A DNA stretch of 64,000 nucleotides from Rhytidiadelphus loreus (Eukaryota; Streptophyta; Bryopsida; Hypnales; Hylocomiaceae): the NCBI GenBank assembly GCA_947034895.1, contig OX344764.1, forward strand, positions 41,852,935 to 41,916,934. The letters run 5' to 3'. The notes under the pieces were generated by a model, which saw only the letters and a program-made list of their open reading frames with translations, did not search any database and had not been told where the DNA came from. Made by a program: the position numbers and the translations under genes. Of this stretch, positions 33,752 to 45,253 are shown piece after piece. Position 1 is the stretch's first letter. Each line of letters starts with the position of its first letter.

Positions 33752-36700
33752 CATGAGTTCAGGGTTACAAAATCAGAATCAGTTGAAGGTATTGGCTTTC
33801 TCAAAGTTCTGTCACGGAGGAGATTGGGTCTGTAATTATAATCTTTAGACCATTAAGGCGATTCAGATTAGTTCACATCTGTGTTCCGTATTTGTACTTT
33901 ACGATATAGAAGCCTTCTCGTTTTCTTCAACCCTCGTGAGTGCTAATGGATTTGTTTGAAGTTTGAAAGTCTTTGTTTTAGGGATTGGTTGAATTCAAGA
34001 AACTCCAAAATTGAATTTTGTGGAATTATTGGCAGGTGCACAATTCTAGCTACTATGAAGGTCAAAATCTACTTCCAAAAGCGTGAAGGTGATCCTCCAA
34101 AGTTGTTGAGTCCTATGGACACGAAAGAAGATACTTCTTTATACACTTTAAGGAAAAGGTTAGAGGAACTCAAAGTTTTCAAGCGACTCAGGCCTCGCTC
34201 AAGGCATTTCAGTTCTGGGATGTAGAGGAGTGTTGTAGGATTTACTTAGACTTTGAAGCACTCAATTCAATTAGAGATTGCATCCACCTCATTCCAGCAG
34301 AAGAAAATGAGGAAACCAACGTCCTCGGCTGGGTAGCGTCACTCTCAATGGGGAGTCCGTAGGAACTACCAACAACAACATTGGAGACATGAAAGTTTTA
34401 AATCCTAGATCATATGAACCACTGGCCCCCGAACTTTGCGACATGAATCCAATCTTTACTGCAAGGATTACACTTCAAAGGAGTATTCTTGGACCACTAG
34501 AGTAGCAATGAAGTCCATCTTCCTGCCAAATGACATCATGCAATGGTACACAAAGGCGGAGGAGAAACGTCTTGGAGATTTGAAGCTACATGCAATGGAT
34601 GATTACAATTGTTCCTTGCGCTCTTGGGATCAAGACAAGGATACAACTATCAAACTGTACTATGAAGAATGTCAAAGTCTTATCGGGGGAAGCACAGACA
34701 AACACAATAAAAACACTATATCCAACTTGTTTTCCAATTTTTGTAGAAACTAGAAAGCCATTTGATTAGCACATGGCACATTTGTAATTATTATTGGCAA
34801 AAATGATTGCAATTGCAAAACCACCCCCAATCTGGCAGCACAAGAAACAATCATATGGACTTAATTACTGTTGACCACAAAAGGATGGTTGAAGACGGCA
34901 ATGGGATTCTATCCCTTGTGAATGAGTCTATTGTCTCTCAAAAGTGCACATTTGAGTTAATTGGCGATCCAAAAGACCCCGTTATGAAGTTGTATTGGTT
35001 TATGGCAAAAAACCTCATTTGTCCAAAGGAGTTTTTCCAATTGTGTCTTCCAAAACGCAACTTAGAGGCAAATTTGATGAATCATGTACACGGGATGGAG
35101 CATAGTAAAAGTTTGGAGGATTTGTAATGCTACAAGGATGGATTAGCGTTGTTCAACGAGAAGAGAGGGCATTCTAGTCAAACTTTGGCATCTAGTAGTC
35201 AATCCAGCCAACCAGGCTTACACAACTTTTTCAAGCATTCCGAAGGTGAGATTCACTCATATGAAAAGAACTCCATATGTGCGCGTACTTGTTGAGGTTT
35301 GAGAGGCTTGAATTGTGTTTATGGTGGTAAAACTTATGGGATTGATGGTTTGTTGTTTGACCCTCATCCTAACAAATTGTGGTATTCTAAGCCTTATTTG
35401 GAAGCATCTTTCAATCTACAAAGTGAGGTTATTCTTGTAAAGGGTGCTTTCAGGCATAGGTCATGTAAAGGTTCTCACCTACTCTTGAACCATTTCTAAA
35501 CTTAACATGCTCAATGTGTGAAGAGATTGTCTTTGAATCCAACTTCAAATTGTGTGTGGTCCATGAAGAGCATGCATTAGAGAAATGTGGCTTTAGGGGC
35601 ATTTGTGCAGGTAGGTAAGCTGGTTATTTATTTGTATTAGAACTAATTTTCCACTCATGTGGATTGGCACGAAAATATAGATTTGAGCAGAAGTGTCATT
35701 GGGCGACAAAGGCCAGAATTGCTCAATTGAAAATGAGTCGTCCTACGTTGATAGAATCAGCCAAACGGTCATTTGATCAACATAATGTTTACAAATTTTG
35801 CATAGACATTATAGCAACCCATAGGACTGGGGCAATGGAGGGAAAAACTGCCATGTGGGATTTTATACGAGATGTTGCTAGTAATCTAAACCGCAAAAAA
35901 CAAAGAATTTGGTGGTCCAATAACTCTGTAGCATTCTCGCAAGCTATGAAAATGTATGGAGGTAGGTGCATGTGCAACTTGTTCTCTTTAAATTTTGGTG
36001 GTCTGAATTATAATACTACTAAACGAGTAAACCAGAAGGGGATCCAGTTCATCATGGAAGAGCATATTGAATTTTTTCAAAATGTAGCCCAAATCTACAC
36101 AGATGCTAAACAAGCTTATGGAATTGTTGGTTTAGTCCATGTTATCCTTGTGGACGATGAAACTAAGGTTAAGGGCATTATTGCATGGGATCATTGTAGG
36201 GACACGTTAGTTGGATTTTGTGGTGTGAAAGATAACCACGTATGTGTCTCCAATTACAAGGTAGTTGTGGACATAGGAGACTCCGGATACAATAACTTTG
36301 TGGATGGCTTTCATGCTAATCACTACTATAGGGAGCTTTTGCGAGAATTATAATAGTAAATCCCCTCTACTGTAGTTTGCCTTGCCTTGTGCTTGTTGTC
36401 ACTTGCACTTGCAACTGCTTTGATGCATCGTGGGTGAGAGAAAAATGGCAAATAATCGAAGATCTGTCGAAGGAGTGCGAGAGTAAGGTAGGCCCCATCA
36501 TTGGGCATGCTAAGTGATGAAGACAACTGAAGAAGACAATTGATGTTGAGTGACTACAAGAGTCTCACAGGAGCATGCTTGAGCATCGACTAGGAGGAAT
36601 GGTTACTTACAACGTCGATTGATGAACAAGAGAGTGTAGGTGGCCTTCATGACCAAGATTGGATCCATAATGGGAAGAAGCTAATCATCTCGTTGGACTC

Positions 36701-37700
36701 CCTAGTGAAAACACTACAGTTTGGAAAAGACGAAGCTTTCTATACACATCTTGGAATGATTTACAATAAGTATACTTTTGATGAGTACGGATTGAAACTT
36801 GAAGATGTTCAACACAAGGACTGCCAAAACTGGGCATCAACGCAATGAATGTGTCAAAGTAAAACTCAAGAATGTTTGGCAACAATGCAAAATTCACCAG
36901 AGGGACACCGTAAGTGCACCCTCAGCACAAAAATGTGTTTGCAAATCTAAAGTGATTACATTGATATTTTTGCTTCCCAAATTCTTGACGTTCAAAGTAG
37001 GGTCATGCTTGTGGCTAAGGTTTCATTTTTCTTTAGGTTGTGGAAGTTGTGGTTTATGTTTGGAAATCATGCAATAGGAAACAACTCTGCAAGATTCAAA
37101 CCCTCGGAAAACTTTGTGAGCCACCAATGTTTCCTTGATGAACAATTGTCTTGCCACTTTGTAGCACTTGCTTTTGGTGAAGTACTTTCGGGACACATAT
37201 CCCTCGACATACCTACATTTGCCAGTCCCCCTTTACCTCATTGGGAGCAACATCTGCAAAAAATTCTCAAAAATTGGGGGAATGAACGGCATAGAGCGTT
37301 CCTACGATTTTCATGACCTTGTGAACACCACTAACACTTTGAATCGTCTGTCTAGCATAGAGTACGGTGACAATGGCCTCAAATTTGGTCGAGTACACAA
37401 TAAAGTGGTGAACATCTAATCTACTCTTCATCCACTACGTGAGGGGGAAGTTGAAGCTAACTTGGGAGACTATTCTTTGATTACAACATATGCAAAAATC
37501 CAAGCAGCTTTAATTTGAAAGAAGGCTTGAAGGAAGCATAGGCCATGCTCCGAATTTTGAATATGGCATCATCCAATCAAGCTTTAGCTGCCAATAAGTT
37601 GTGGTTTGTGGCCTTGTGGAAGTTGGAAAAGAAAGTCCCTTACGACTTGGCTTACCAACCGCCACAGACCTCGGAGGGGCACTTAGAGTGTCCATTAGAA
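33752..37700 (+). pseudogene. transposon-like multi-exon gene, family unrecognised
   Basis: A series of open blocks on one strand: a possible first exon at 33752 (starting MSSGLQNQNQLK), 34057-34225, 34500-34753, 34840-35270, 35299-35499 and the largest, 35664-36353 (229 codons), then scattered remnants to about 37700. The largest block contains WWSNNSVAFSQAMKMYGGR, NFGGLNYNTTKR and HVILVDDETKVKGIIAWDH followed by DTLVGFCG. The middle block has LPKRNLEANLMNHVHGMEH, a His-rich motif. A DE-containing core after a finger-like part is consistent with a transposase, but I cannot name the family. Stops such as TAA at 35125 and TGA near 35292 show decay. No terminal repeats were identified. Confidence 0.45.
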
Positions 37701-37769
37701 ACCACATGCAAACAAAACTTTGGAAGTTTATGTTTTGAATTATTGATATTTTTATTTGTTAATAATTAG

Positions 37770-39680
37770 TTACAAATTTTTGAAGTAAAAAGATACAGTA
37801 TAGAACTGAAAAATAACTTTCACACACCTATATTATATAAGAATAAATTGTCTAAAAAATGAACAAAAAAATTCAAAAAATAACTCTCTATTAAAAGCTC
37901 ATTTTGAGTTGAATATTGATTCGATGGTCATCTAAATGTGTTCTCTATAATTATTTGAGTTGAAAAATATGCCATTTTAGTTCATTTTCAACCTCTTCTA
38001 GAAACCATTTCATATCTTATTTGAGTTGGAAATTTGGCAATAGAAACCTATAGTCATTATTAAGCAACACTCAAAATTTTAGGTTGAAATTATAGTTGAT
38101 TAGAAACCACTTGTTTGCACGTGGGTTGTTGTAGTAGAATTAAGTGCCCTCCCGAGTTGTGGACTTTGATTGATTATATCATAGAAAGTATAATCTAAAT
38201 GGAAAATTTTATTACATCATTAGCTTGAGTGAAGAACATTGCATTCATTGGTTTTAAAAAAATAGTTAGAATAAATAAACATCCCCATATAAACTCTTAA
38301 AAATTGCTCAAAAAACATAAGGCCTAGGATTAAATGATTGGAAAGAGGATTGTTTACATGATTTCCATTTTGAGCAAAAAAAACCCCTCAAAAGCAAAAT
38401 AATGTTTTTGGGAAAAATATTGGTGATATATATTTCCATTTCTCAATAGAAGAGATTTGAGAAGAAATCACTCAATTGCTACAAAATTAGTCTCCAAATA
38501 GGATCTTGTTTAGAATGAATAAATGAATTTCTATCCATATTTTTCATATTCATTGATAGACATGGATGTAAAGAGCATTGTCCAAAATAATTGAAATTAA
38601 AAGAAACCAAGTTGTCTTCCTTGAAATAACCTCAAAAATGACATTCTAGAATATCCTACACACTTGTCACACTATCAGCCACAACAACATGCTTACCACA
38701 CATTCCATTCCTGTACACTTGTCACTGAATCATTGGCTGTTGAGCACTGGTCACACAGGCTCCAGGCCGGCAGTCCGGGTTTCCAAAAACTTGCAGTACT
38801 GAAATTCCCTTTCATTTGTTTAAAAATAAAAAATAAAAATAAAAATAAAACTTTTCTGTAATTTTTTATTTATTTTTAAACACATGGACAATTTCCATTG
38901 ATAGGGGAAACAGTACTTTTCTGTAATTTTCATTGAATGTACTGCACTGAGGAGTAATAAATTGAAACAGAACCAGGGATTTCAGTGATCTAGAGTTGGT
39001 AACTGAACTTGCTAAGGTAAAAAATGCCAACACGTCACTACGTAGCAAATGAAACTTAATGATAAGTCAGACAACTCCACGGAATTTCAAGCGTCATCTG
39101 AACCCACCAATAATCACAAATTTGTATGACATTACCTTAACCCCTTAACGCCTCAATCCTTTTTCAAATTTTGGCACATATTGCTTATATCTTTGTACAG
39201 TAATACCATTTACCAAAATTTCATGAAATTGGGCATAAAAGAAGGTCGTCTTTTCAAGATTCAAGTGTTACATTGGATGAATGAGAAGGTAGTTGGATGA
39301 AACAACGCCTGCAAGCTCTTTGTTCATTGTCCAGAATATGGACGTCAAAGTATTTAAGGCTTAAGGTCACCCATTGTGAATTGACAAAACCCCACAAGAT
39401 TCTTGCCTCTACTCCTGCCTTTCCATCATTGGAATGTGAAAATTTGAGGAGTTTTTCAAAATTGATAGTCATAGTTTGCTCACATTCGGTGTCCAAAAAA
39501 TGCATTCTAAGAGAATCTGGAATCTACTTTCAACTCCCAACAAGATTCGACAAAAATTTAGACAACTTAATAACAGGAGGAACCTTCCTGCTCCAAAATG
39601 CGTAATTTGAATGATTTTAGGTGAAGAGATCTTTCGTCATTGAAAAAAACAAGACAACCATGGAGCAACCCAAAGTCCTA
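37770..39680. other. AT-rich intergenic DNA
   Basis: No gene is recognised. An AAAAT-type simple repeat lies at about 38822-38850. The open frames on either strand (for example 39254-39505 minus) have no recognisable domain. Confidence 0.6.
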
Positions 39681-39682
39681 CA

Positions 39683-39922
39683 TAAGGTAACTAAGGTATC
39701 AGGTCCACGAATCAACCATGTAAGAGCTGAAACCAATTTTTTGGGAGGCGAAACTTCTTGAAATATTTGTCAGTAAATTATCCTTGGAAGACAAGTGGAA
39801 TTGGCATCTAACCCCAGTTGTTTCATATGTTCTGGAGCTTTTTGGAATTAGTTATGAATTTTTGAAGTTCAAATGCAATGGTGGTCCCTCCCATTTTGCC
39901 TGTCACAGGCATAGTTACCTTA
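39683..39922. mobile_element. TA-target MITE family C, copy 2 (internally deleted)
   Basis: The ends are TAAGGTAACTA and its complement TAGTTACCTTA. The interior shares TCTTGAAATATTTGTCAGTA, GGAATTGGCATCTAA and GTTATGAATTTTTGAAGTT with 14714-15032 and 58262-58570 but lacks the 3' third. Confidence 0.7.
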
Positions 39923-39943
39923 AGTCTTGCTCCCTCCTTCCGC

Positions 39944-40222
39944 TTGCCAAACCACCTGTGGCTGGGCCAAGGTGAATTGCCCCCCTCATCACCCTGGCCA
40001 GGGGTTATTGTGAAGAAAAGCCCCCTAATTTTCGTTGTGATTTTTGTAATTTCTACACCTTCCCCTCGCTAATGAGGGGCCATTGATTGCAAATCTGAAT
40101 TCAGAATTTGCAAATTTTATCATCTGATTGCAAATAAAAAAATTCCACAGTGTTTTCCCCATGGGTAAAAAACGGGGCAATGAGGGGGTCAGTTCACCCT
40201 GGCCCTGTGGCTGGCAGGTTTG
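39944..40222. repeat. GC-richer inverted-repeat element
   Basis: The left arm (CCACCTGTGGCTGGGCCAAGG then TGAATTGCCCCCCTCAT) is mirrored on the right (in reverse complement CAGCCACAGGGCCAGGGTGA then ACTGACCCCCTCATTGCCCC). It is about 280 bp with an AT-rich centre and is non-coding. It directly abuts the MITE ending at 39922. Confidence 0.6.
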
Positions 40223-40479
40223 TCCCGTGCCACTTTTTGCAATGAAATTTCGTTCCATTTGTTTCATGATTGTTTCATAAAAAGAAGAGGTCCTACTACA
40301 TAGAATACAAACTTCCGCCAACTATTTCTTCCAGTCATTATGATGGGATTCAGATTCTAGGTGCAGCAGTGCAGGCTGAAGAGGGCTTCTGAACTCTGAA
40401 GCATGGCGTGCGTATGCTTATAGTTTACAAAAAAGAAAAATCAGTGATGAGAAGTTGTTGAATTGATTTCCACCCGCCA

Positions 40480-41690
40480 GCTACTTCTCTACTGTCTCGA
40501 GCATACAAACAAAATGGTGATTGAAGCTCAATTAAGTTACTCACCAGCCACCACGTTACATAGTCAAGGCAAGTCACACCTTCATTGATTTTTCGTTTGA
40601 TTTAAAAAAGAAATTGGCTCAAATTAAACATGTCAGAAGCCTCACTGGTTAATAAGTGTAGTTTGGTACAGCATGCAGTAGAATGTCACTGTCCCACAAA
40701 CAAAACAGATGCATTATATAACTGAAGTTAATGGAGTCACCACACTGGTCTCCGAATTGCAGCAGCTCAAACTCCAGCTTCTTCTTCTTGGAATAAACTC
40801 CGGGTTTAAAAAAAATAAAAAAAACTCCAGCTTTCTGAAGCTTCGGCACATCACACATTGTTATGTTTTTGCCCTCGTTAACATTAACATTAGTTCTTGG
40901 GTTGCAGATCCGAAGCTACGGTCTCTTCTTGAGACCTTCGAATTCACCAGCTAACTTTCCATTGCCACCACTGGTTCTCATGGAATGATGTGAAAACAAG
41001 AAAATTTTAGCGGAGCTTGAGCTTGTTTCAGTTACCATAGTGCTAAGTATGGTGACTACTGTGGATACCGTATGTAGATAGATCAAATCTCTGAATCTCA
41101 ATCACTCACCGGTCACCACGTCCATTACTCCAAGAAGTCACGCTCATTAAATTTCTCAATTGAAAAATAAAATTGAAACATGTACCTCTGTGTCAGAAGC
41201 CTCATTTAATAACGTTAATATCAGGTACACCAGCACTCAAGACACCCCATCTCCTTCCAAATGTAAATGCAGTCTTCTCAAGCCGGTGCAGCACACTGCA
41301 CACACATTATGATAAGTTAAGCTAGTTGTTGCAGTTTGCTGGTGTTTTCACACGTCCCATGGCCAATTCTCCACTCCTCCACACTCCAAAGCTCAAACTC
41401 AAATAACTTTCTTTTTAAATTTAAAAAAAAACCCGGTGACCATTAAAAAGAGAAGAAAAGTATATACGTCTGGCTCTCTAGGCAAACTCAAATAACTTAC
41501 TCACCTGGGCTGTAACTTCTTCGCAGTGAATCCATTTGCATTTATGTTCTTCATTTAAAAGAAAATTCAATTATGGGCACATGTCAGGAGGCTGGTGAAT
41601 AATTAGTTCAACATAGGTCACAGGCAACCCACGTACAGACCTTGAGTCCCGGTACACCCCAGCAGCTCCTTCTAAAGTGCAGGCCTCGCA
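40480..41690. repeat. three diverged direct repeats upstream of DUF538 gene
   Basis: Similar segments start near 40525, 41098 and 41492. Each runs through a TTACTCACC-like motif, a CACGTTAC/CACGTCCATTAC-like motif, an AAAAGAAA/AAAATAAAATTG tract, a GTCAGAAGCCT/GTCAGGAGGCT motif, and an AATAA(C/T)G/TTAGTTC tail. Spacing is roughly 400-570 bp. They look like old tandem duplications, possibly of promoter DNA. No coding capacity is evident. Confidence 0.45.
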
Positions 41691-41714
41691 GGTCTTGGAA
41701 TATCACATTCTAGG

Positions 41715-42190
41715 TTTCCGGTTTCTCGTTTGCAGTTCTTTGAGCTTTTCAATCACATTGTAGGTCTTACAAGCAAGTGTTGCCGGAGTTTCTACGAGCT
41801 TTTCAATCACATTGTGGGTGTTGGGCCGGTGTTTCTGTGAGTTTCTCATCACGTTGTTACTGTTTTCCGGTGTTTGTCATTGTTATTGCGAGTTTTTCGA
41901 TCACATTGTCGGTGTTTGTCGGTGTTATTGTGAGTTTATTAAGTACATATATGGTGTTGGTGTTTGCAGGTATTTTTGTGAGTCTTTCGATTGCTTTGTT
42001 GGTGTTTGCCAGTGTTTGCCAGAGTCTTCGTGAGTCTTTCAATTCACGTTGTTGGTGATCGGTGGTGTTTGCCGGTGTTCTTGAGAGCTTTTCAATCATA
42101 TTGTTAGTGCTTGCCTCTTCTCCGGTGTTTTTCGTGAGTTTTCCCTCACGTTGTCGGTGTTTTTCCTCTGTTTTCCAGTGCTTTTGCAAG
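41715..42190. repeat. degenerate ~40-bp minisatellite in 5' flank of DUF538 gene
   Basis: About ten imperfect copies of a unit like GTGAGTTTTTCAATCACATT followed by GTCGGTGTTTGCCGGTGTT run up to 55 bp before the ATG at 42245. Because the unit lacks stops in several frames, long spurious open frames appear on both strands (41777-42058 plus, 41857-42189 minus). The array probably lies in the promoter or 5' leader. Confidence 0.8.
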
Positions 42191-42244
42191 GATCAGAGCA
42201 GGAGTTTCTTGTGGCGCTTGCTATTTTTTTTTGGCTTATTAGCG

Positions 42245-42736
42245 ATGCCGACCCCCACGACCTCCACCCCGACCGTGGTCGTCGCCTCCCCGAGCACCCC
42301 CTCCGGCGGCATCCTCTCCCAACTCCCCGAGGGCGTCATCACCCACACCTCCACCGGCCCGGAGTCCCTCTCCCGCGCGATTGATCTTTTGATCGAGTTC
42401 GGCCTCCCCGACGGTCTGCTCCCCCTCCAAGACGTGGTGGAGGGCGGCTTCAACAAGGAGACCGGCTACGTGTGGATCACGCAGAAGAAGGCCATCGTGC
42501 ACACGTTCAAGCAGATCGCCAAGCAAGTGAGCTACAGCGAAAAGATCACGGCGTACGTGGAGAAGGGGCGGCTCAAGAAGCTCACAGGCGTAAAGGCCAA
42601 GGAGCTTCTGTGGGTGTCCATTGTGGACATCGCCTTCACTGATGCCTCGCATCTGTTTTTTAAAAGCTTCACGGGACTGGGGAAGTCATTTCCTGCGTCG
42701 GCGTTTGTGAAAGGGATAGACGACCAGGCGAAGTGA
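42245..42736 (+). CDS. DUF538 family protein
   Basis: This intact single-exon gene encodes 163 residues. It starts with a Thr/Pro/Ser-rich leader (MPTPTTSTPTVVV), then has the DUF538 fold: LIEFGLPDGLLPLQDVVEGG, then GYVWITQKKAIVHTF, VSYSEKITAYVEKGRLKKLT, GVKAKELLWVSIVDIAF and KSFPASAFVKGI. The order and spacing match plant DUF538 proteins, a family of small beta-rich proteins of debated function (lipid or chlorophyll binding and stress responses have been proposed). I chose ATG 42245 because upstream in-frame sequence (from 42062) is the minisatellite and protein-like composition begins here. The coding region is much GC-richer than its flanks. No clear hydrophobic signal peptide is seen, unlike many secreted members. 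Confidence 0.85.
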   Translation: MPTPTTSTPTVVVASPSTPSGGILSQLPEGVITHTSTGPESLSRAIDLLIEFGLPDGLLPLQDVVEGGFNKETGYVWITQKKAIVHTFKQIAKQVSYSEKITAYVEKGRLKKLTGVKAKELLWVSIVDIAFTDASHLFFKSFTGLGKSFPASAFVKGIDDQAK

Positions 42737-43851
42737 AGACGAGCTGGGTGATGTTTTTTTTGGAATACCCCCTGGGATGGTGGTGGAATTGGGTTGTGTT
42801 CATCGGGTAGGGTTTTTGGGTTGTATCAGGATGCCATTGTAGCTTTTTGGTCGAATAATTTGACAGGGAGTCCAGCAGACAGATTGCAAGTTATGCATGT
42901 GACGAATGGTGTTTGAGTATGCCGCTGCTGCAGAACATTCTTGAGCTTCACAGATTCCTTGCCCTAGAACGAAACTATTAGTGCAGACACTCATTTGGTG
43001 GCCAGACACTTGTTAGGTAGACACAGACAGTTGCTAGGTGTACCCAGACACCTATTTGGTGCACCTCGCTTTTTTGATGCACGCAGACACTAATTTTGTG
43101 CACTCATATATTTACTTTGTGCTCGAAGGTGTTAATTTTTTCCACATGTATGCGTTTGTGGTCATTTCGAGTTCATTCTTAGTCATTTGATTGTTCCACC
43201 ATCTTCTCCCCTCTACCCCTAGTTCATATGGCTCCACACAGGCTGATGCATGGGTTTTTTTCCAAGTAGGATGGCTTTTAACTCGTTTAAACATAATATG
43301 TTTGAGATCGTTGTGCTGTGTGAGTGTGATCCTTCAAGTGGGCTACCTGGCCATTGCAAGAATCTTGGATTTCGGTAATGTTAAAATTGAATAGACGCAG
43401 ACGCCCAAACCTTTTCAAGACAACCTTTTCCTAAAGCATATCTTCTGTTCTCTCACCGAACCATATGGCGAGGACCAATTCCAAGTACTGTACTGCCACT
43501 TTTACATGCAGCGCTCGTTTCTAGTTGCAACTCTATCTACGTTGTCACATGGGACAGATCTCCACTTAAGCACTGGCATTCTGAGCTGGACATTAACTTA
43601 TCGACGTGTGGGTGAAAGTTTACTCTTGAATAATCACATTTCCAACTTGAATTTCCTAAAGACATTTAATAGAATCAAATGATTTGTTGAAATCCAAAAT
43701 AAGGAATGGTCGATGACGGTGATGACTATGTACAATATGACTGCTATTAAAATGTGCGAGCGTCAGCGTAGACTTAACTCGAATAATCCATGTTTTCATG
43801 ATTTTTGTATTGAAATAAGTTAGCTAATTTCCAGGACATAAATCATAACAG
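42737..43851. other. 3' flank and intergenic DNA
   Basis: The stretch after the DUF538 stop probably includes its 3' UTR. Around 42975-43110 there are several short imperfect repeats of the type CAGACAC(C/T)(T/A)ATTTGGTG. No gene is recognised. Confidence 0.5.
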
Positions 43852-44265
43852 TAAGGTAGTATGCTGTAAAAGCGCTCCCCTTCTTCAAACCGCTCCTATT
43901 TTGGGGTGAAAAATGGAAACCAAGTGATCCTTAAATGGACCGCTGTAACAATTGAATGCATCAAGAAAAAATTATTTTTCTATTGCAAGAGCCAATCACT
44001 GCCTTTGATTTCCGCACATCTGTTTACAAACTGCAAGTGAACAGATTTTGGGAGACCTATGGTCACAAATAGGTGCCTATGCCCTGAATCTTTGAAAATT
44101 TATAGGTAATTCAAAAATACTTGGAAAAATACAAAACCACTTGTGTTAGTTTCCACATCCATTTTTCTTTCTCTGAAAAATGATCTAAAAATAATTCTGT
44201 CCTCTTCAGCCTATGAAAGAGGCGGACCAGCTCTTAAATGGTCGCTTTTAGAGCATACTACCTTA
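43852..44265. mobile_element. TA-target MITE family B, copy 2
   Basis: The ends are TA-AGGTAGTATGCTGTAAAAGCG and, in reverse complement, TA-AGGTAGTATGCTCTAAAAGCG. It is about 414 bp and collinear with 13974-14386, with moderate divergence and no coding capacity. Confidence 0.82.
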
Positions 44266-44368
44266 GTGCTGCACAACTGACTACCAGACCAACCTGCTCG
44301 GATGATGACATCTGAGCACACACGGGATTGGTTCCGTTACTTCCGTACTTGGTTCCAAAAGTGAAATT

Positions 44369-44507
44369 GCAGAGAAAATGTATTTCTCATTATGCATTCA
44401 CTGCAGAGAAAAATATATTTCTCGTTATGCATTCACTGCAGAGAAAAATATATTTCTCGTTATGCATTCACTGCAGAGAAAAATATATTTCTCGTTATGC
44501 ACACTGC
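44369..44507. repeat. 35-bp tandem repeat, about four copies
   Basis: The unit is GCAGAGAAAAATATATTTCT followed by CGTTATGCATTCACT. Copies 2-4 are almost identical, so amplification is recent; the first copy differs (AAATGTATTTCTCAT) and the last is truncated. Each unit contains the inverted pair GAGAAAAATATATTTCTC, so a single strand could fold into a series of hairpins. Confidence 0.85.
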
Positions 44508-45253
44508 AAGAGCACATAACTTTCTAGAGCCATGACGGATGACTGACCACCCTCACTTTCCACTGCAGATCATTGCGGTTGGAAGTACTTTAACTGGACG
44601 CGTTTAGAAGCAACGAAAGGGTGTGGGTACAAAAACAAAATAAGTTTCAAATTTACACCATGGAGCCTAGAAGTACGCCTGACAGCCCTGCCAATTGAAT
44701 CCAAACTTGAAAGTTCTGAATTTCTCAGTGCACTGTAGTAGCTAATCCTGCACTCTAGGATGACACAATGCAAATGGCAATATCAACATTTTCCTCAGAG
44801 GAATCAGTGTAAGAGATTCTGGAATAAAGTACCTCCTGTGAGAGTGCTAGAAAAAGAGCGTCTCAGATGCTGCAAGGTGGGTCCAGCAAAACCTACTCAA
44901 ATTCGAATCAGAACATGAGGTTTTGACAGAAAATTGACACTTTATTACACAGTAACCGCACATTTTCTGCAGAAATTAGCGCCAATTACTCCGTCCAACA
45001 TAACTCTTGCATGAGGTATACAAGAGAGGACAAACTCGATAACATATACACAAACCTTCCGCATGCAATTCTTGGAAACCGACTCCATCAACATCAAGAA
45101 AAGTAGTTATCTGTGCATTTAGGTGCGGGGTCTTAAACAAGTAGACTCGTAATTCACGCCGGTCCTCAAAAGGACTGGAGTTCTTTTCTTCTTCTTCACA
45201 AGTCTTCACTACAGCACCCACGCTTCGACTGGTCACAACAGTGAAACAAGAAG
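44508..45253. other. intergenic DNA and probable 3' UTR of GST zeta gene
   Basis: This stretch lies downstream (on the minus strand) of the stop codon at 45254. A 93-codon minus-strand frame (44976-45257) overlaps the last exon in another frame and has no recognisable domain. No separate gene is seen. Confidence 0.45.

Noticed and set aside
41857..42189. 110-codon minus-strand open frame
   Set aside because: It is produced by the minisatellite unit lacking stops; the translation is a repeat of one short phrase.
42239..42652. 137-codon minus-strand open frame
   Set aside because: It is antisense to the DUF538 coding region and has no recognisable domain.
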